Of a stretch of 64,000 bases of DNA, positions 16,125 through 24,675 are shown in pieces; within the stretch, counting starts at the first letter, position 1; every line of letters starts with the position of its first letter. The stretch covers positions 2,462,251-2,526,250 of the forward strand of contig NZ_CP065027.1 of the NCBI RefSeq assembly GCF_015711475.1. Reading direction: 5' to 3'. The DNA comes from Actinomyces trachealis (GTDB lineage Bacteria; Actinomycetota; Actinomycetes; Actinomycetales; Actinomycetaceae). The position numbers and the translations under genes were made by a program. The notes under the pieces are model-generated. The model was not told the DNA's origin, did not search any database, and was given only the letters and a program-made list of their open reading frames with translations.

Positions 16125-17534
16125 ATGCCATTTGGTGCAATGGTGGCCATTGGCGCGGTGCTTGTGCTTGCGGTGCTGGTCATGCTGTACATGCTCTCGC
16201 GCGTCGTCGTGGTGCCCTCCAATCTAACCGGTCTGATCTCGGGTTCCGCGCGCAACGGCGAGGTCAAGATCATCCGGCCTGGTGGGCGCGATTTCGTACT
16301 GCCCATAATCCAGTCCATCCAGTACCTGCCGTTCACGCAGAACACCATCGGCTTCCAGGTCACCGCTGAGGACCAGAACAAGATCCACGTGAATGTCTCC
16401 GCTGTGGCCGCCGTGAAGGTTGGTGATACCGACGAGCAGGTGCGGGCCGCCGCCAAGCGTTTCCTGGGCAAACCCAACACGGACCAGGCCATCGCCGACT
16501 CTGCCCGTGATGCCCTGATCGGCTCCCTGCGCTCGATCATCGGCCACATGACGGTCACCGAACTCATCTCTGACCGTGACGCCCTACAGCAGAACGTCTT
16601 TGACGACGCCAAGTCGATCCTGGCCAACATGGGCATGGAGATCGACATGCTGCAGATCTCAGAGATCACCGACGACGGCGGCTACATCGAGTCCCTGGGC
16701 GTGCCAGAGCAGCAGCGCGTGGAGAAGGACGCCCGCATCGCCCGCGCCAACGCTGAACGTGAGGCCAAGGACGCGGAGGTCACCTCCCGCCAACAGATTG
16801 CCGAGCGCGAACGCGACCTGGCGCTGCGTCAGGCCCAGTTGCAGGCGGAGACGGATAAGGCCCAGGCTGAGGCTGATTCTTCCGGCCCGCTGGCCCGTGC
16901 CGCCAAGGAACGTGAGATCGCGATCATCGCGCAGGAGGCCGCTGAGGTCAAGGCTTCCTTGACTGAACGCGAACTGGACTCCACCGTCCGCAAGCCCGCC
17001 GACGCCGCCCGCTACCAACGCGAGCAGGAGGCTGAGGCCGCCAAGGCAGAGGCCATCCGCCGCGCGGAGGCTGAGGCTGAGCGCACCCGCCTGGACGCTG
17101 AGGCCCAGGCCCAAGCCACCGTGGCCCGCGCGGAGGCTGAGGCCCGCGCCACCGCCGCCCGCGCCAAAGCGGAAGCTGAGGCCATCGCCGCCAAGGGTCG
17201 CGCGGAGGCTGAGGCCGTGCGTGCAGCCGGTGAAGCTGAGGCCAAGGCCATGAGCGACAAGGCTGATGCCCTGGCCAAGTATGGTCAGGCCGCCACCCAG
17301 CAGATGATTTTGGACAAGGCTCCGGAGATCGCCCGCGCCCTAGCTGAGCCGCTCGCTTCGGTCAAGGACCTGTCCATCATCTCCACCGACGGTGCCTCCG
17401 CCCTGCCGCGTGCTGTAGCTAGCAACGTGGAGCAGCTTGACGCCGTCATGCGGTCCCTGACCGGGGCGAGCCTGTCCGGCATGTTGTCTAGGCTCACGGC
17501 GGCCGCTGCTCCGGAGGATGAAGGCCCCCGCTGA
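16125..17534 (+). CDS. floT: Flotillin-like SPFH/band 7 protein
   Basis: 469 residues: one N-terminal membrane anchor (about 5-26), an SPFH/band 7 domain (about 30-200), a long Ala/Glu-rich coiled coil (about 205-385) with many AEAE and RAEAEA repeats, and a C-terminal oligomerisation region. This is the layout of bacterial flotillins (FloT/YuaG), which scaffold membrane microdomains. ACTAAGGAG precedes the ATG. It forms a two-gene unit with the NfeD-like gene. Confidence 0.9.
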   Translation: MPFGAMVAIGAVLVLAVLVMLYMLSRVVVVPSNLTGLISGSARNGEVKIIRPGGRDFVLPIIQSIQYLPFTQNTIGFQVTAEDQNKIHVNVSAVAAVKVGDTDEQVRAAAKRFLGKPNTDQAIADSARDALIGSLRSIIGHMTVTELISDRDALQQNVFDDAKSILANMGMEIDMLQISEITDDGGYIESLGVPEQQRVEKDARIARANAEREAKDAEVTSRQQIAERERDLALRQAQLQAETDKAQAEADSSGPLARAAKEREIAIIAQEAAEVKASLTERELDSTVRKPADAARYQREQEAEAAKAEAIRRAEAEAERTRLDAEAQAQATVARAEAEARATAARAKAEAEAIAAKGRAEAEAVRAAGEAEAKAMSDKADALAKYGQAATQQMILDKAPEIARALAEPLASVKDLSIISTDGASALPRAVASNVEQLDAVMRSLTGASLSGMLSRLTAAAAPEDEGPR

Positions 17535-17602
17535 GGTGGTGTAACAGGCACCGGCCTGAGCCAGGTGCTTGCGTAGGAGCGGAGGTCTGAGAGGATGCGG
17601 TC

Positions 17603-18532
17603 ATGCCGACCGATTCCCCGAAGACCTCCGCTCCCACTGTGAACAAAGATCATGACACTGAGCGCACCCCCCATAGCACCGTCGCTAACCAGGCAGGCAT
17701 GTCTGCTACCGCGACTACCCAACGTCCACGCAACCCCGCCGTCATCCTGCTGCTGGTGCTGATTGCGGTGCTGCTGGCCGTGATTGCCGCTCTCTTGTTC
17801 TCCCGGCCGGGGATGGGTGGCAATGCCTCACCGATGCCTGGGGTCAATGACACGGCGGCGTCGGCGGCCCCCCAAGCAGGCCAGCAGAACGGCGAGCAGG
17901 CAGGGCAGGGCGGCCAGCAGGCGCAGGCCACTGAGACAGCGGCCCCTGACGCCACCGACCAGCAGATCCTGAATGTCATGCACCAGGAGGTCAAGCGGGA
18001 TCCCGCTGACGGTCAGGCTAAGGGCAAGGTGGATGCGCCGGTGGTGCTGGTCTTGTACTCGGACTTCGCCTGCCCCTATTGCACAATCTTTGCCCAGAAG
18101 ATCCAGCCGGAGCTCAAGGACCTGGTGGACAACGGCACACTGCGGATCGAGTGGCGCGACCTGGCGCAGATCACCGCGACCTCCCCGCTGGCCGCCCAAG
18201 CTGGTTTGGCGGCGGCAGCCCAAGGCAAGTTCTGGGAGTTCCACGACGCCGTCTACGCGGCAGCCAACCCGAAAGACCACCCGAGCTACTCGGAGGAGTC
18301 CCTGGTGGGCTTTGCGACGCAGGCGGGAGTGCCGGACCTGGAGGCTTTCAAAACCAAGATGAACGAGCCTGAAACCAAGGCGGCGGTGGAACAGGCTAAA
18401 CAACACGCCTACTCGATCAGTATCCAGGGCACGCCCTTCATGATCATCAACAACACCTATATCAGCGGTTACAAGGACGCCGCCTATGTGCGGGCCACGG
18501 TCCTGGACCAGGCCACCAAGGCAGGCCATTGA
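17603..18532 (+). CDS. Membrane-anchored DsbA/thioredoxin-like oxidoreductase
   Basis: 309 residues with a cytoplasmic N-terminus, one membrane helix (about 48-70, PAVILLLVLIAVLLAVIAALL), a Gln/Ala-rich linker, and a thioredoxin-fold DsbA domain. Active site is CPYC in DFACPYCTIF at about 156-159; the cis-Pro loop is IQGTPFMIIN. It resembles actinobacterial extracytoplasmic disulfide-bond formers (MdbA/DsbA_4 group). The adjacent CcdA-like gene 15 bases downstream probably supplies or drains its electrons. Confidence 0.86.
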   Translation: MPTDSPKTSAPTVNKDHDTERTPHSTVANQAGMSATATTQRPRNPAVILLLVLIAVLLAVIAALLFSRPGMGGNASPMPGVNDTAASAAPQAGQQNGEQAGQGGQQAQATETAAPDATDQQILNVMHQEVKRDPADGQAKGKVDAPVVLVLYSDFACPYCTIFAQKIQPELKDLVDNGTLRIEWRDLAQITATSPLAAQAGLAAAAQGKFWEFHDAVYAAANPKDHPSYSEESLVGFATQAGVPDLEAFKTKMNEPETKAAVEQAKQHAYSISIQGTPFMIINNTYISGYKDAAYVRATVLDQATKAGH

Positions 18533-18547
18533 AGCACGTAGGGCACT

Positions 18548-19429
18548 GTGATTGGTTCTGAGATCTCGCTGCTGGCGGCCTTCCTTGGTGGGGTGCTGAC
18601 GCTTCTGGCACCCTGCTCGGTGATGTTGCTGCCGGCGTTCTTCGCCTACGCCTTCACGTCCTCACGCGCGCTGCTGGCACGCACGGCTGTGTTCTGGCTG
18701 GGGCTGGTGAGCACGCTGGTACCTCTAGGGGCGGCGGCCTCCACTGCCGGTGCGGTGCTGCGTGCGCATATGGGTAGCCTGGTGCTGGTTGGTGGCGTGC
18801 TGCTGGTGGTGCTGGGGCTGATGCAGGCCCTAGCGGTGCCGCTGCATGTGCCGGGGGTGGGGTCTGGGCATGTGCTCGGGCCTAGAGGGCGTGTTTCTGT
18901 TGTTGGCGGCGCTGCCGGTGCTGGGGCGGGCAATGAGAACCGCCGGGACGCGGCCAACCCACTGTCTGTGTACCTGCTGGGCGCCTTGTACGGGTTGGCT
19001 GGGGTGAGTTGCGCCGGACCGATCCTGGGCGCGGTGCTGGTGCTGGCTGGCTTTGGCGGTGAGCCGGTGCGGGCCGCCGGGATTATGGTGGTGTACGCCA
19101 CCGGTATGGTTTTGCCGTTGGCGCTGCTGGCGCTTTTGTGGGAGTCGGCCGGATTGTCGCAGCGGGCGTGGCTGCGGCCGCGGCCGGTACGGGTGCTGGG
19201 GCGGCACACCACCTGGACGGAGTTGCTGGGCGGCCTGGTCTGTGTGGCCCTAGGGCTGTTGATGGTGACGGTCGGGCCGCAGGGCCTGGGTGGGGGGCTG
19301 CTGTCGGTGCAGCGGCTAGCCCAGCTGGAGGACCTGGTACTGGCACGCGCAGGCCTGGTTCCTTGGTGGCTGGTAGCGGCTATCGGCGGTCTGCTGGTGG
19401 CGGCAGCGGTGCTGGCGCGGCGTCGTTGA
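18548..19429 (+). CDS. ccdA: CcdA/DsbD-type transmembrane electron carrier
   Basis: 293 residues with about seven to eight hydrophobic helices. The two conserved Cys of this family are seen in LLAPCSVMLLPAFFAYA (helix 1) and GVSCAGPILGAVL. Such proteins carry reducing equivalents from cytosolic thioredoxin to extracytoplasmic thiol proteins. The start is a GTG at 18548, 15 bases after the DsbA-like gene, so the two form an operon. A central Gly/Ala-rich loop (about 100-135) is longer than usual. Confidence 0.8.
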   Translation: MIGSEISLLAAFLGGVLTLLAPCSVMLLPAFFAYAFTSSRALLARTAVFWLGLVSTLVPLGAAASTAGAVLRAHMGSLVLVGGVLLVVLGLMQALAVPLHVPGVGSGHVLGPRGRVSVVGGAAGAGAGNENRRDAANPLSVYLLGALYGLAGVSCAGPILGAVLVLAGFGGEPVRAAGIMVVYATGMVLPLALLALLWESAGLSQRAWLRPRPVRVLGRHTTWTELLGGLVCVALGLLMVTVGPQGLGGGLLSVQRLAQLEDLVLARAGLVPWWLVAAIGGLLVAAAVLARRR

Positions 19430-19547
19430 CGCTTGCCGTTCCGAGGAAACTGGTCACTGGCGGAGGAGCAGAGCGGTTTCCTGCTATGGGGCGCGGGCAG
19501 CAGGGTGGGTGGTCCGCGTGGCGTGCAGCATCGGCGGCTGAGCTTGT

Positions 19548-19618
19548 TCGACACCTGAACCTGGCCTCGACACCCCAGTTGCGGCAACCAGGGTGTCGAA
19601 CGCGGGCTCGGGTGTCGA
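19548..19618. repeat. Symmetric cluster of four TCGACACC octamers
   Basis: TCGACACC occurs at 19548 and 19567 and its complement GGTGTCGA at 19592 and 19611. The spacing is 19 bases within each pair and the whole is mirror-symmetric about base 19583. The inner pair frames a GTTG/CAAC dyad and could fold into a long hairpin. It lies about 120 bases after ccdA and 130 before the array. It may be a terminator without a T-run, or paired binding sites. The rest of 19430-19750 shows nothing else I can name. Confidence 0.6.
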
Positions 19619-19750
19619 GGTGGCCAGTAGTGCCTGTGGGGTACTAAGCCGGGGAGGGCCCGGGGAAGCATGTCAGGAAATGCAGCACTTAGAGTAACGC
19701 TGGCGCAGTCAGCTCAGAGAAACGTTGCAATTCCGCGAATCTGCCCCGTG

Positions 19751-20572
19751 CTCAGCCCCCCACGCACGTGGGGCCGACGACGGGCTGCTGTGCCACGAGT
19801 GCGGGAAGCGTCCTCTACCCCCACGCACGTGGGGCCGACCGCACGGTCTCGTCGTTGCTCAGATCGCGAGCCCCTCTACCCCCACGCACGTGGGGCCGAC
19901 GACGGCAGATACACCCTCTCCAGGTGATGCGCGCCTCTACCCCCACGCACGTGGGGCCGACTCACGCGACTGCTCCAGGTATACCGCCAGTCCCCCTCTA
20001 CCCCCACGCACGTGGGGCCGACGTCGATGCCACCGCGCACCAACTCCGCCACTACCCTCTACCCCCACGCACGTGGGGCCGACGGTTGGCTGTGGCAGTG
20101 TCAGGCGGAGCGCTGTCCCTCTACCCCCACGCACGTGGGGCCGACGGGACGGCGAAGCAGAAAGACCAGGACGTGCGGCCTCTACCCCCACGCACGTGGG
20201 GCCGACGCTCCTGTGCGGGTGCCGGTGGTGTTGGCGCGCCCTCTACCCCCACGCACGTGGGGCCGACGGAGACGGAGACTCCATGACAAACAGCCTGGTG
20301 CCTCTACCCCCACGCACGTGGGGCCGACCGCGACGACGAGCGCCTCATCCAGGCAGACCTGCCTCTACCCCCACGCACGTGGGGCCGACATGCCGGTGAG
20401 GGAGTTGGAAGACCCGTCACCCCCTCTACCCCCACGCACGTGGGGCCGACTTCCCGGAGCCCAGGTCGCCAAAAAGGGTCACGCCTCTACCCCCACGCAC
20501 GTGGGGCCGACGACATTGTGGGCGTCACCTCCCAGACGGAAACGCCTCTACCCCCACGCACGTGGGGCCGAC
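19751..20572 (-). CRISPR. CRISPR array, 14 repeats and 13 spacers, read leftward
   Basis: The repeat is 28 bases with a 61-base period. On the given strand it starts CCTCTACC, holds the stem CCCCAC/GTGGGG around the loop GCAC, and ends CCGAC. Repeat starts: 19751, 19812, 19873, 19934, 19995, 20056, 20118, 20179, 20240, 20301, 20362, 20423, 20484, 20545. Twelve spacers are 33 bases and one (20084-20117) is 34. Repeats 2-14 are identical; the first (19751) keeps only its last 22 bases, marking the old, leader-distal end. On the minus strand the unit reads GTCGGCCCC...GGTAGAGG, the usual crRNA direction of I-E-style repeats with an octamer handle. Transcription from the cas side is therefore likely. 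Only 20 bases separate the newest repeat from the csb2 stop. Confidence 0.97.
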
Positions 20573-20592
20573 TCTTCGGCAGCCGCTGTATT

Positions 20593-21927
20593 TCAACGGT
20601 TGCGCGGGGCGGAACGGCGTTTTGGATTCACTGCCAACCCGGATGCACCCATCGGGGACATCATTACACCGCCAAGCACCACCGGGCCAGCTACCCCCGC
20701 ATCAAAGCGTAGTGTCACATGCCGCGCCCCACTGTCACAGCCTGCGGTCACCCCAACCTCAGCGCAGGCGTGCCGGTGCAGTCCTGCATCTACCAGGCGC
20801 ACTTGGTGACGGGCTGCCAAGGCCTCCAGTTCTTCACGGAGCTGGCCTGGGTCTCGGCGTACGGGCACCAGGCTCGTCCAGGTACTAGAAACCGCCGTCA
20901 TGGCCCTAATCAGACGCGGCAAGGAGGTCATCACCCGCGGCTCACAGGCGATCACCTGGGTAACGCCCGCCCGCACAGCCAAAGGAATCTCCCTGGCAGG
21001 CTGAGCACCGCGCACCAGCACAGCGCGCAGCACCTGCCGCTCCAGGCGGCCCCGACCTTCCTGGCCCAGTACCGGCAGCATCCACTCCGCCTCGCCCAGC
21101 GCCGAGGCCAGCTGGTCCAACACGATCCCCAGGTCGGCTGCCTCTACGGATGCCCCTTGGCTCGGCTGCATCCGGTACAGCGCCGCGCCGTCGAGCAGGT
21201 GCTGCGAGTCAGGGGGTGTCGCCTGCTGCGCCTGGTCGCCGATAAGCCTGTACCTGGCGGTCGGCCGGTACGGAAGCGCCGGGTGCGATCCTGTGAAACG
21301 GCTGCGCCGTCTGGCTTCCTCCCGCTCATCGAGCCACTGGAGCAGGCCGGGCGTGCCCACCTGCAGGTGCCACGGTCCTAGCGGGTCAGGTTCCCACCGG
21401 TCATTGGAGGCGGGAGCCTCCCGGCAACCCGCATGCACGTCCAGCAGCACCGGTGAGGTGGGCCGCCCCAGGTACTCCACCTGCCGCGCCACCATGCGCA
21501 GCACGTCCGGGTCCGGCCCCTGGCCCTGCTCAGTACCGGGAAACACCCAGCGGACGACGTCGTCATCCCGTCGGCCTAGCAGGCTGCCACGTTCTGGTGG
21601 CTTAACCGCCTTATCACCAAAGCGGTGCTTAGCGTCCACGATCCCTGATGGTGTCCCGTTAGCAGCGAACTTTAAGGCGTTGTTGACTGGCACCCACCTG
21701 CCGTAGCCAGTGTCTCTGGCGCCTCTGGGGGGGCAGCTGAGCGACGGCGCAGGCAGCTCGTACAGGGCCCGCACCGCCTCCACCCCGCAGCCGAGGGAGT
21801 AGGCCGTGGACAGGAGTGCCGCCAGGAGCCGTGCAGGCGACGGCGGCCACTCTGCCTGCCCGTCCGCACCGTGGGCGTTGAACTCTCCCAGGGGGAACCT
21901 CGCTTCAACGGTGAAGCCGTCCATCAC
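20593..21927 (-). CDS. csb2: CRISPR-associated Csb2 (GSU0054 family, Cas5-Cas6-type fusion), type I-G/I-U
   Basis: 444 residues. The N-terminus (FTVEARFPLGEFNAHG ... EWPPSPARLLAALLST) is the conserved Csb2 opening, a Cas5-like RAMP domain that caps the 5' crRNA handle. The C-terminal half normally holds a Cas6-like RAMP ending in a Gly-rich loop (GP-lG-hfGlGLF). Here the expected position reads GPVVLGGVMMSPMGASGL and the protein then runs into a basic tail of about 15 residues. The RNA-processing loop therefore looks degenerate. The ATG at 21927 overlaps the csb1 stop. It is the last gene before the array. Confidence 0.85.
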   Translation of the reverse strand: MMDGFTVEARFPLGEFNAHGADGQAEWPPSPARLLAALLSTAYSLGCGVEAVRALYELPAPSLSCPPRGARDTGYGRWVPVNNALKFAANGTPSGIVDAKHRFGDKAVKPPERGSLLGRRDDDVVRWVFPGTEQGQGPDPDVLRMVARQVEYLGRPTSPVLLDVHAGCREAPASNDRWEPDPLGPWHLQVGTPGLLQWLDEREEARRRSRFTGSHPALPYRPTARYRLIGDQAQQATPPDSQHLLDGAALYRMQPSQGASVEAADLGIVLDQLASALGEAEWMLPVLGQEGRGRLERQVLRAVLVRGAQPAREIPLAVRAGVTQVIACEPRVMTSLPRLIRAMTAVSSTWTSLVPVRRDPGQLREELEALAARHQVRLVDAGLHRHACAEVGVTAGCDSGARHVTLRFDAGVAGPVVLGGVMMSPMGASGLAVNPKRRSAPRNR

Positions 21928-23096
21928 TGTGCGCCGTCCACCTCAAGGAGCACCTGCCCTAGCGGGGAGTCCGGTCGGATCGTCACCGATCGCGGCCCCT
22001 GCCATCCGATCTCCGCCCCCAGGTCGCGCACCATGTCAGCCAGGGACTCCACCTTCGGCAACTCCATGGGCTGGTCCTGTGCCCCGTGGCGCACCACGCT
22101 GGCCTGCAGGCCGGGAGGAAGCAGCTTGAGTTCTGTGCCGGCACGCAGTGACAGGTTCTCATGCATCAGGGTGTACAGCAGCAAGGTGAGCGCCACGGTC
22201 AGGCACCTGGCGGGCCCGGGGTCACTGAAACCGAGTGAACGCAGCCCTGTCAGTGAGAAGAAGGCACGGCTCTCAATTTCCTCATAGGTCAGGTCAGAGG
22301 GGGTCTTATCGGAGACCCCAGGAGGGACGGAGCCAAGTCCCAGGTCGGAGAAGTCCGCTCCCCCAAGTTTCACCACTTTTGGCACCCCACCAAAGAGGCT
22401 GTCTATCTTGCCTGCCACCCGTAGTCGTTCACTAACCCCCAGGGCCAGGAACTCGGCCGTGAACAGGCGGGCGGAACGGGACTCGCTGGGCGCCATGGCG
22501 TAAGAAGCCAGGTACTCGTCACGGATGTCCGCCAGCCTGCCAGAGGACTTGGGTTTGTTCTTGCCCTTATCTGAGGTGGCTTTCAGGGTCCTTCTGGCGT
22601 GGGAGTGCCACCAGCCGAAGGGTATAGCGGTGGGGAACCCTGTCAGCAAGGCGTCCGGCTTGGCCCGAGTGGCTGCATGGATGTCCTCATAGCTGATACC
22701 ACTCTCTATCAGCTCATTGCGGGCCAGCCGCCAGGTGGCGTCCGCCTGCCGGTGGGACAGGTGCACGGAGGTGGTCAGTACATGCCCGTGCTCGTCCAGG
22801 AAGGTCACTAGCGGGAACCCCAGCCTGTCGGCCAGGGACTGTCCGCGGAAGCTCCCTGCCAGCAGGCTCTCACAGCGTGAGGCGCACGCCCCCCACGAGT
22901 CGAGTGTCGCCGCCTTACGGCCATCCTCCAGGTTGAATATCCCCGTGACCTCACCGTTGTTGCGGATCGTCCCGGCTGGCGGGGTCACCGTGCGCCCGAT
23001 CAGCGACTCGTACTGCCCGGTGAGACTGATCCCTGCCACAGCGGCGTCGTCAACGAGATCCTGAATAGTGCTACGGAAACTTGCTTCTACACCCAT
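21924..23096 (-). CDS. csb1: CRISPR-associated Csb1 (GSU0053 family, Cas7-type backbone), type I-G/I-U
   Basis: 390 residues. The N-terminal region (Leu/Gly-rich, with NGEVTGIFNLEDGRKAATLDSWG) and the segment GFPTAIPFGWWHSHA match the Csb1/Cas7 RAMP backbone family that coats the spacer part of the crRNA. The gene is preceded by AGGAG-like AGTTGAAAA and lies 48 bases after the Cas6e gene, the only sizeable gap inside the operon. It overlaps csb2 by four bases. Confidence 0.85.
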   Translation of the reverse strand: MGVEASFRSTIQDLVDDAAVAGISLTGQYESLIGRTVTPPAGTIRNNGEVTGIFNLEDGRKAATLDSWGACASRCESLLAGSFRGQSLADRLGFPLVTFLDEHGHVLTTSVHLSHRQADATWRLARNELIESGISYEDIHAATRAKPDALLTGFPTAIPFGWWHSHARRTLKATSDKGKNKPKSSGRLADIRDEYLASYAMAPSESRSARLFTAEFLALGVSERLRVAGKIDSLFGGVPKVVKLGGADFSDLGLGSVPPGVSDKTPSDLTYEEIESRAFFSLTGLRSLGFSDPGPARCLTVALTLLLYTLMHENLSLRAGTELKLLPPGLQASVVRHGAQDQPMELPKVESLADMVRDLGAEIGWQGPRSVTIRPDSPLGQVLLEVDGAQ

Positions 23097-23144
23097 TTTT
23101 CAACTCCTGTCGTCTATGAACTACTGGCCTACGCACACCGGAAC

Positions 23145-23780
23145 TCAGAGAATCAGCGGCATCCCGTACCCGTAGGCCTTGCCCCTGCCGAGTCCGGTAT
23201 GGAACACTGCCCCGTCTCCCTGCACCGCAGCCACCTGCGCAGTCAGGTCACGCAGGGTGAAGAACCGCGGTTTGTGACCGGATGCTTCAGACGGCGGAGC
23301 CGCTCGCCTGCGGGCGCCGCCGGGCCCCGGCATCCCAAAGGACCAGCGGGGGGAGACCACCAAGTCGGTGACCTGCAGCCCGTTTCGGGCCAGCAGCAGG
23401 GTGGCCCACTCCTGGGCCTCCTCGTCACCCACAAAGCGGGAGACGCTCTTGCCGTCAACAGTCTCCCGGCGCTTCTCCGCCACTACCCGCACTGTGAAAC
23501 GCTGCCCTGGCTCTAGACGGTCCGGACCGGCAAGCACCTGAGCGCCCTCAATCGCCACCGGAGAGCGGAAACGTATAGCCACCATGCCGCTGCAGCCGTC
23601 TACTTCCGTAGGCAGCGACACCCGGTAGAGCACCCCCATATCGGCCCGTATGGCGCGCGAGGCGCCTTTAAGGTCCGGCAGGAATGACATAGCCAGGCGG
23701 TGCACCTCCTGGGGACCACGCAGGTAGGGCAGGGCCCGCTGCAAAGGAACCGTCACCAGCTGGTCAGACACCTGAACCAC
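23145..23780 (-). CDS. cas6e: Cas6e-like (Cse3/CasE) crRNA endoribonuclease
   Basis: 211 residues. The catalytic-His region of Cas6e proteins is present (RGPQEVHRLAMSFLPDL, His27), and the C-terminus carries the Gly-rich RNA-binding loop GLGRGKAYGYGMPL. Length and motif spacing fit Cas6e rather than generic Cas6. It should cut the repeat at the 3' base of the CCCCAC/GTGGGG hairpin and leave a GGUAGAGG-type handle. Finding it inside a csb1/csb2 operon is unusual, because Csb2 is normally the processing enzyme there. Its start overlaps the upstream gene by 17 bases (an in-frame GTG a few codons later would reduce this). Confidence 0.85.
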   Translation of the reverse strand: MVQVSDQLVTVPLQRALPYLRGPQEVHRLAMSFLPDLKGASRAIRADMGVLYRVSLPTEVDGCSGMVAIRFRSPVAIEGAQVLAGPDRLEPGQRFTVRVVAEKRRETVDGKSVSRFVGDEEAQEWATLLLARNGLQVTDLVVSPRWSFGMPGPGGARRRAAPPSEASGHKPRFFTLRDLTAQVAAVQGDGAVFHTGLGRGKAYGYGMPLIL

Positions 23781-24675
23781 CTCCGATGCTGTCTGCTGTC
23801 AGTTTCTCTGGGTGTCCGAGCACGCTGAACCTGGCTCCTCCTCCACCCGCCCTGATTGGTGCCTCCCAACGGGCCCAGGGGAGTGCCGGGTCAGCCGTCG
23901 CGCTGGTGTCCAGCAACCCGTTAAGGTCTAGCGGCACCGGGTTCAGCACCCAGCAGAAGGCCCGTCCCGCACCTCCCTTGGATACCGGCCGCTGCCGGGG
24001 TGACAGCAGCATCTGGCCGCAGAATGCCAGCAGGTCCACCAAGGGGTTCACGTCACACTGCTCGTAGCCACTGGTAGTCCTAGGCGCAGCCTGGGCGGCT
24101 GAGAAGCGCAAACCAGGTTTGGCGGCGACCACCCGCAGCTCCCCGCGCAGCAGCCCCGCCAGCTCATCGCGCGTGTATGCCACCGCCTGCGGGGCGTCCT
24201 CCGCCGCGCAGGTCTGCCACAGTTCCTTCAGACAGTTGCCGGTGTAGCTCTTGCCGCTGGGCAGGGTCAGCGCCGCGGCCTTGACTTTGATGTCCTTGGG
24301 GCCCGGCTTCTCACTGCAGGCACCGCCGTCAAAGGTCGCCAGAACGGAGCTGTATGGCATCCTCCCCTGCTCAACCGCCTCCGACCAGGCGGCCGTGGTC
24401 AGGCTGTTGACGGCGCTCCTGACCGGAACCGTCGTCTTGACCTCCTTGAGCAGACCGTCGTCAAGGCCCCAGGTCCGCTCAACCAGGGCCTGCGCCGCCG
24501 TCTGGCACAGCTGTTCCTCGCCCTGCGCCCAGTGGAGCACCGGGACGTCGTCGTCATTGAAACGGAGCCGGGCGTCTGGCAGCAGCGAGACCAGCCCCCA
24601 GGAGGCCAGCAGATGGACCGCGTTGCGTCCGCTTAAGGCCTGCAGCACCCACTGGTGCTCTTCACTCCGGCTCAT
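23764..24675 (-). CDS. Putative Cas8-like large subunit (Csb3/Csx17-like position)
   Basis: 303 residues, encoded between cas3 and the Cas6e gene where type I-G/I-U loci place their large subunit. The C-terminal half (EQCDVNPLVDLLAFCGQMLL ... CWVLNPVPLDL) looks like the end of such proteins, and the N-terminus (RNAVHLLASWGLVSLLPDA) resembles their opening. I cannot assign it firmly to Csb3, Csx17 or another Cas8g group. It overlaps cas3 by 14 bases and the Cas6e gene by 17, so it belongs to the operon. The inferred role is PAM recognition and Cas3 recruitment. Confidence 0.6.
   Translation of the reverse strand: MSRSEEHQWVLQALSGRNAVHLLASWGLVSLLPDARLRFNDDDVPVLHWAQGEEQLCQTAAQALVERTWGLDDGLLKEVKTTVPVRSAVNSLTTAAWSEAVEQGRMPYSSVLATFDGGACSEKPGPKDIKVKAAALTLPSGKSYTGNCLKELWQTCAAEDAPQAVAYTRDELAGLLRGELRVVAAKPGLRFSAAQAAPRTTSGYEQCDVNPLVDLLAFCGQMLLSPRQRPVSKGGAGRAFCWVLNPVPLDLNGLLDTSATADPALPWARWEAPIRAGGGGARFSVLGHPEKLTADSIGGGSGV

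Noticed and set aside
19751..20572. Plus-strand reading of the array as the crRNA direction
   Set aside because: The degenerate repeat lies at the left end, the I-E-style GTnnnCCCC start appears on the minus strand, and the cas operon is leftward. Minus is better supported, though PAM data would settle it.
19725..20712. Long open frames across the CRISPR array with repeated LPPRTWGR / YPHARGAD blocks
   Set aside because: They are translations of the 28-base repeat in three frames; the 61-base period shifts frame each unit. Not proteins.
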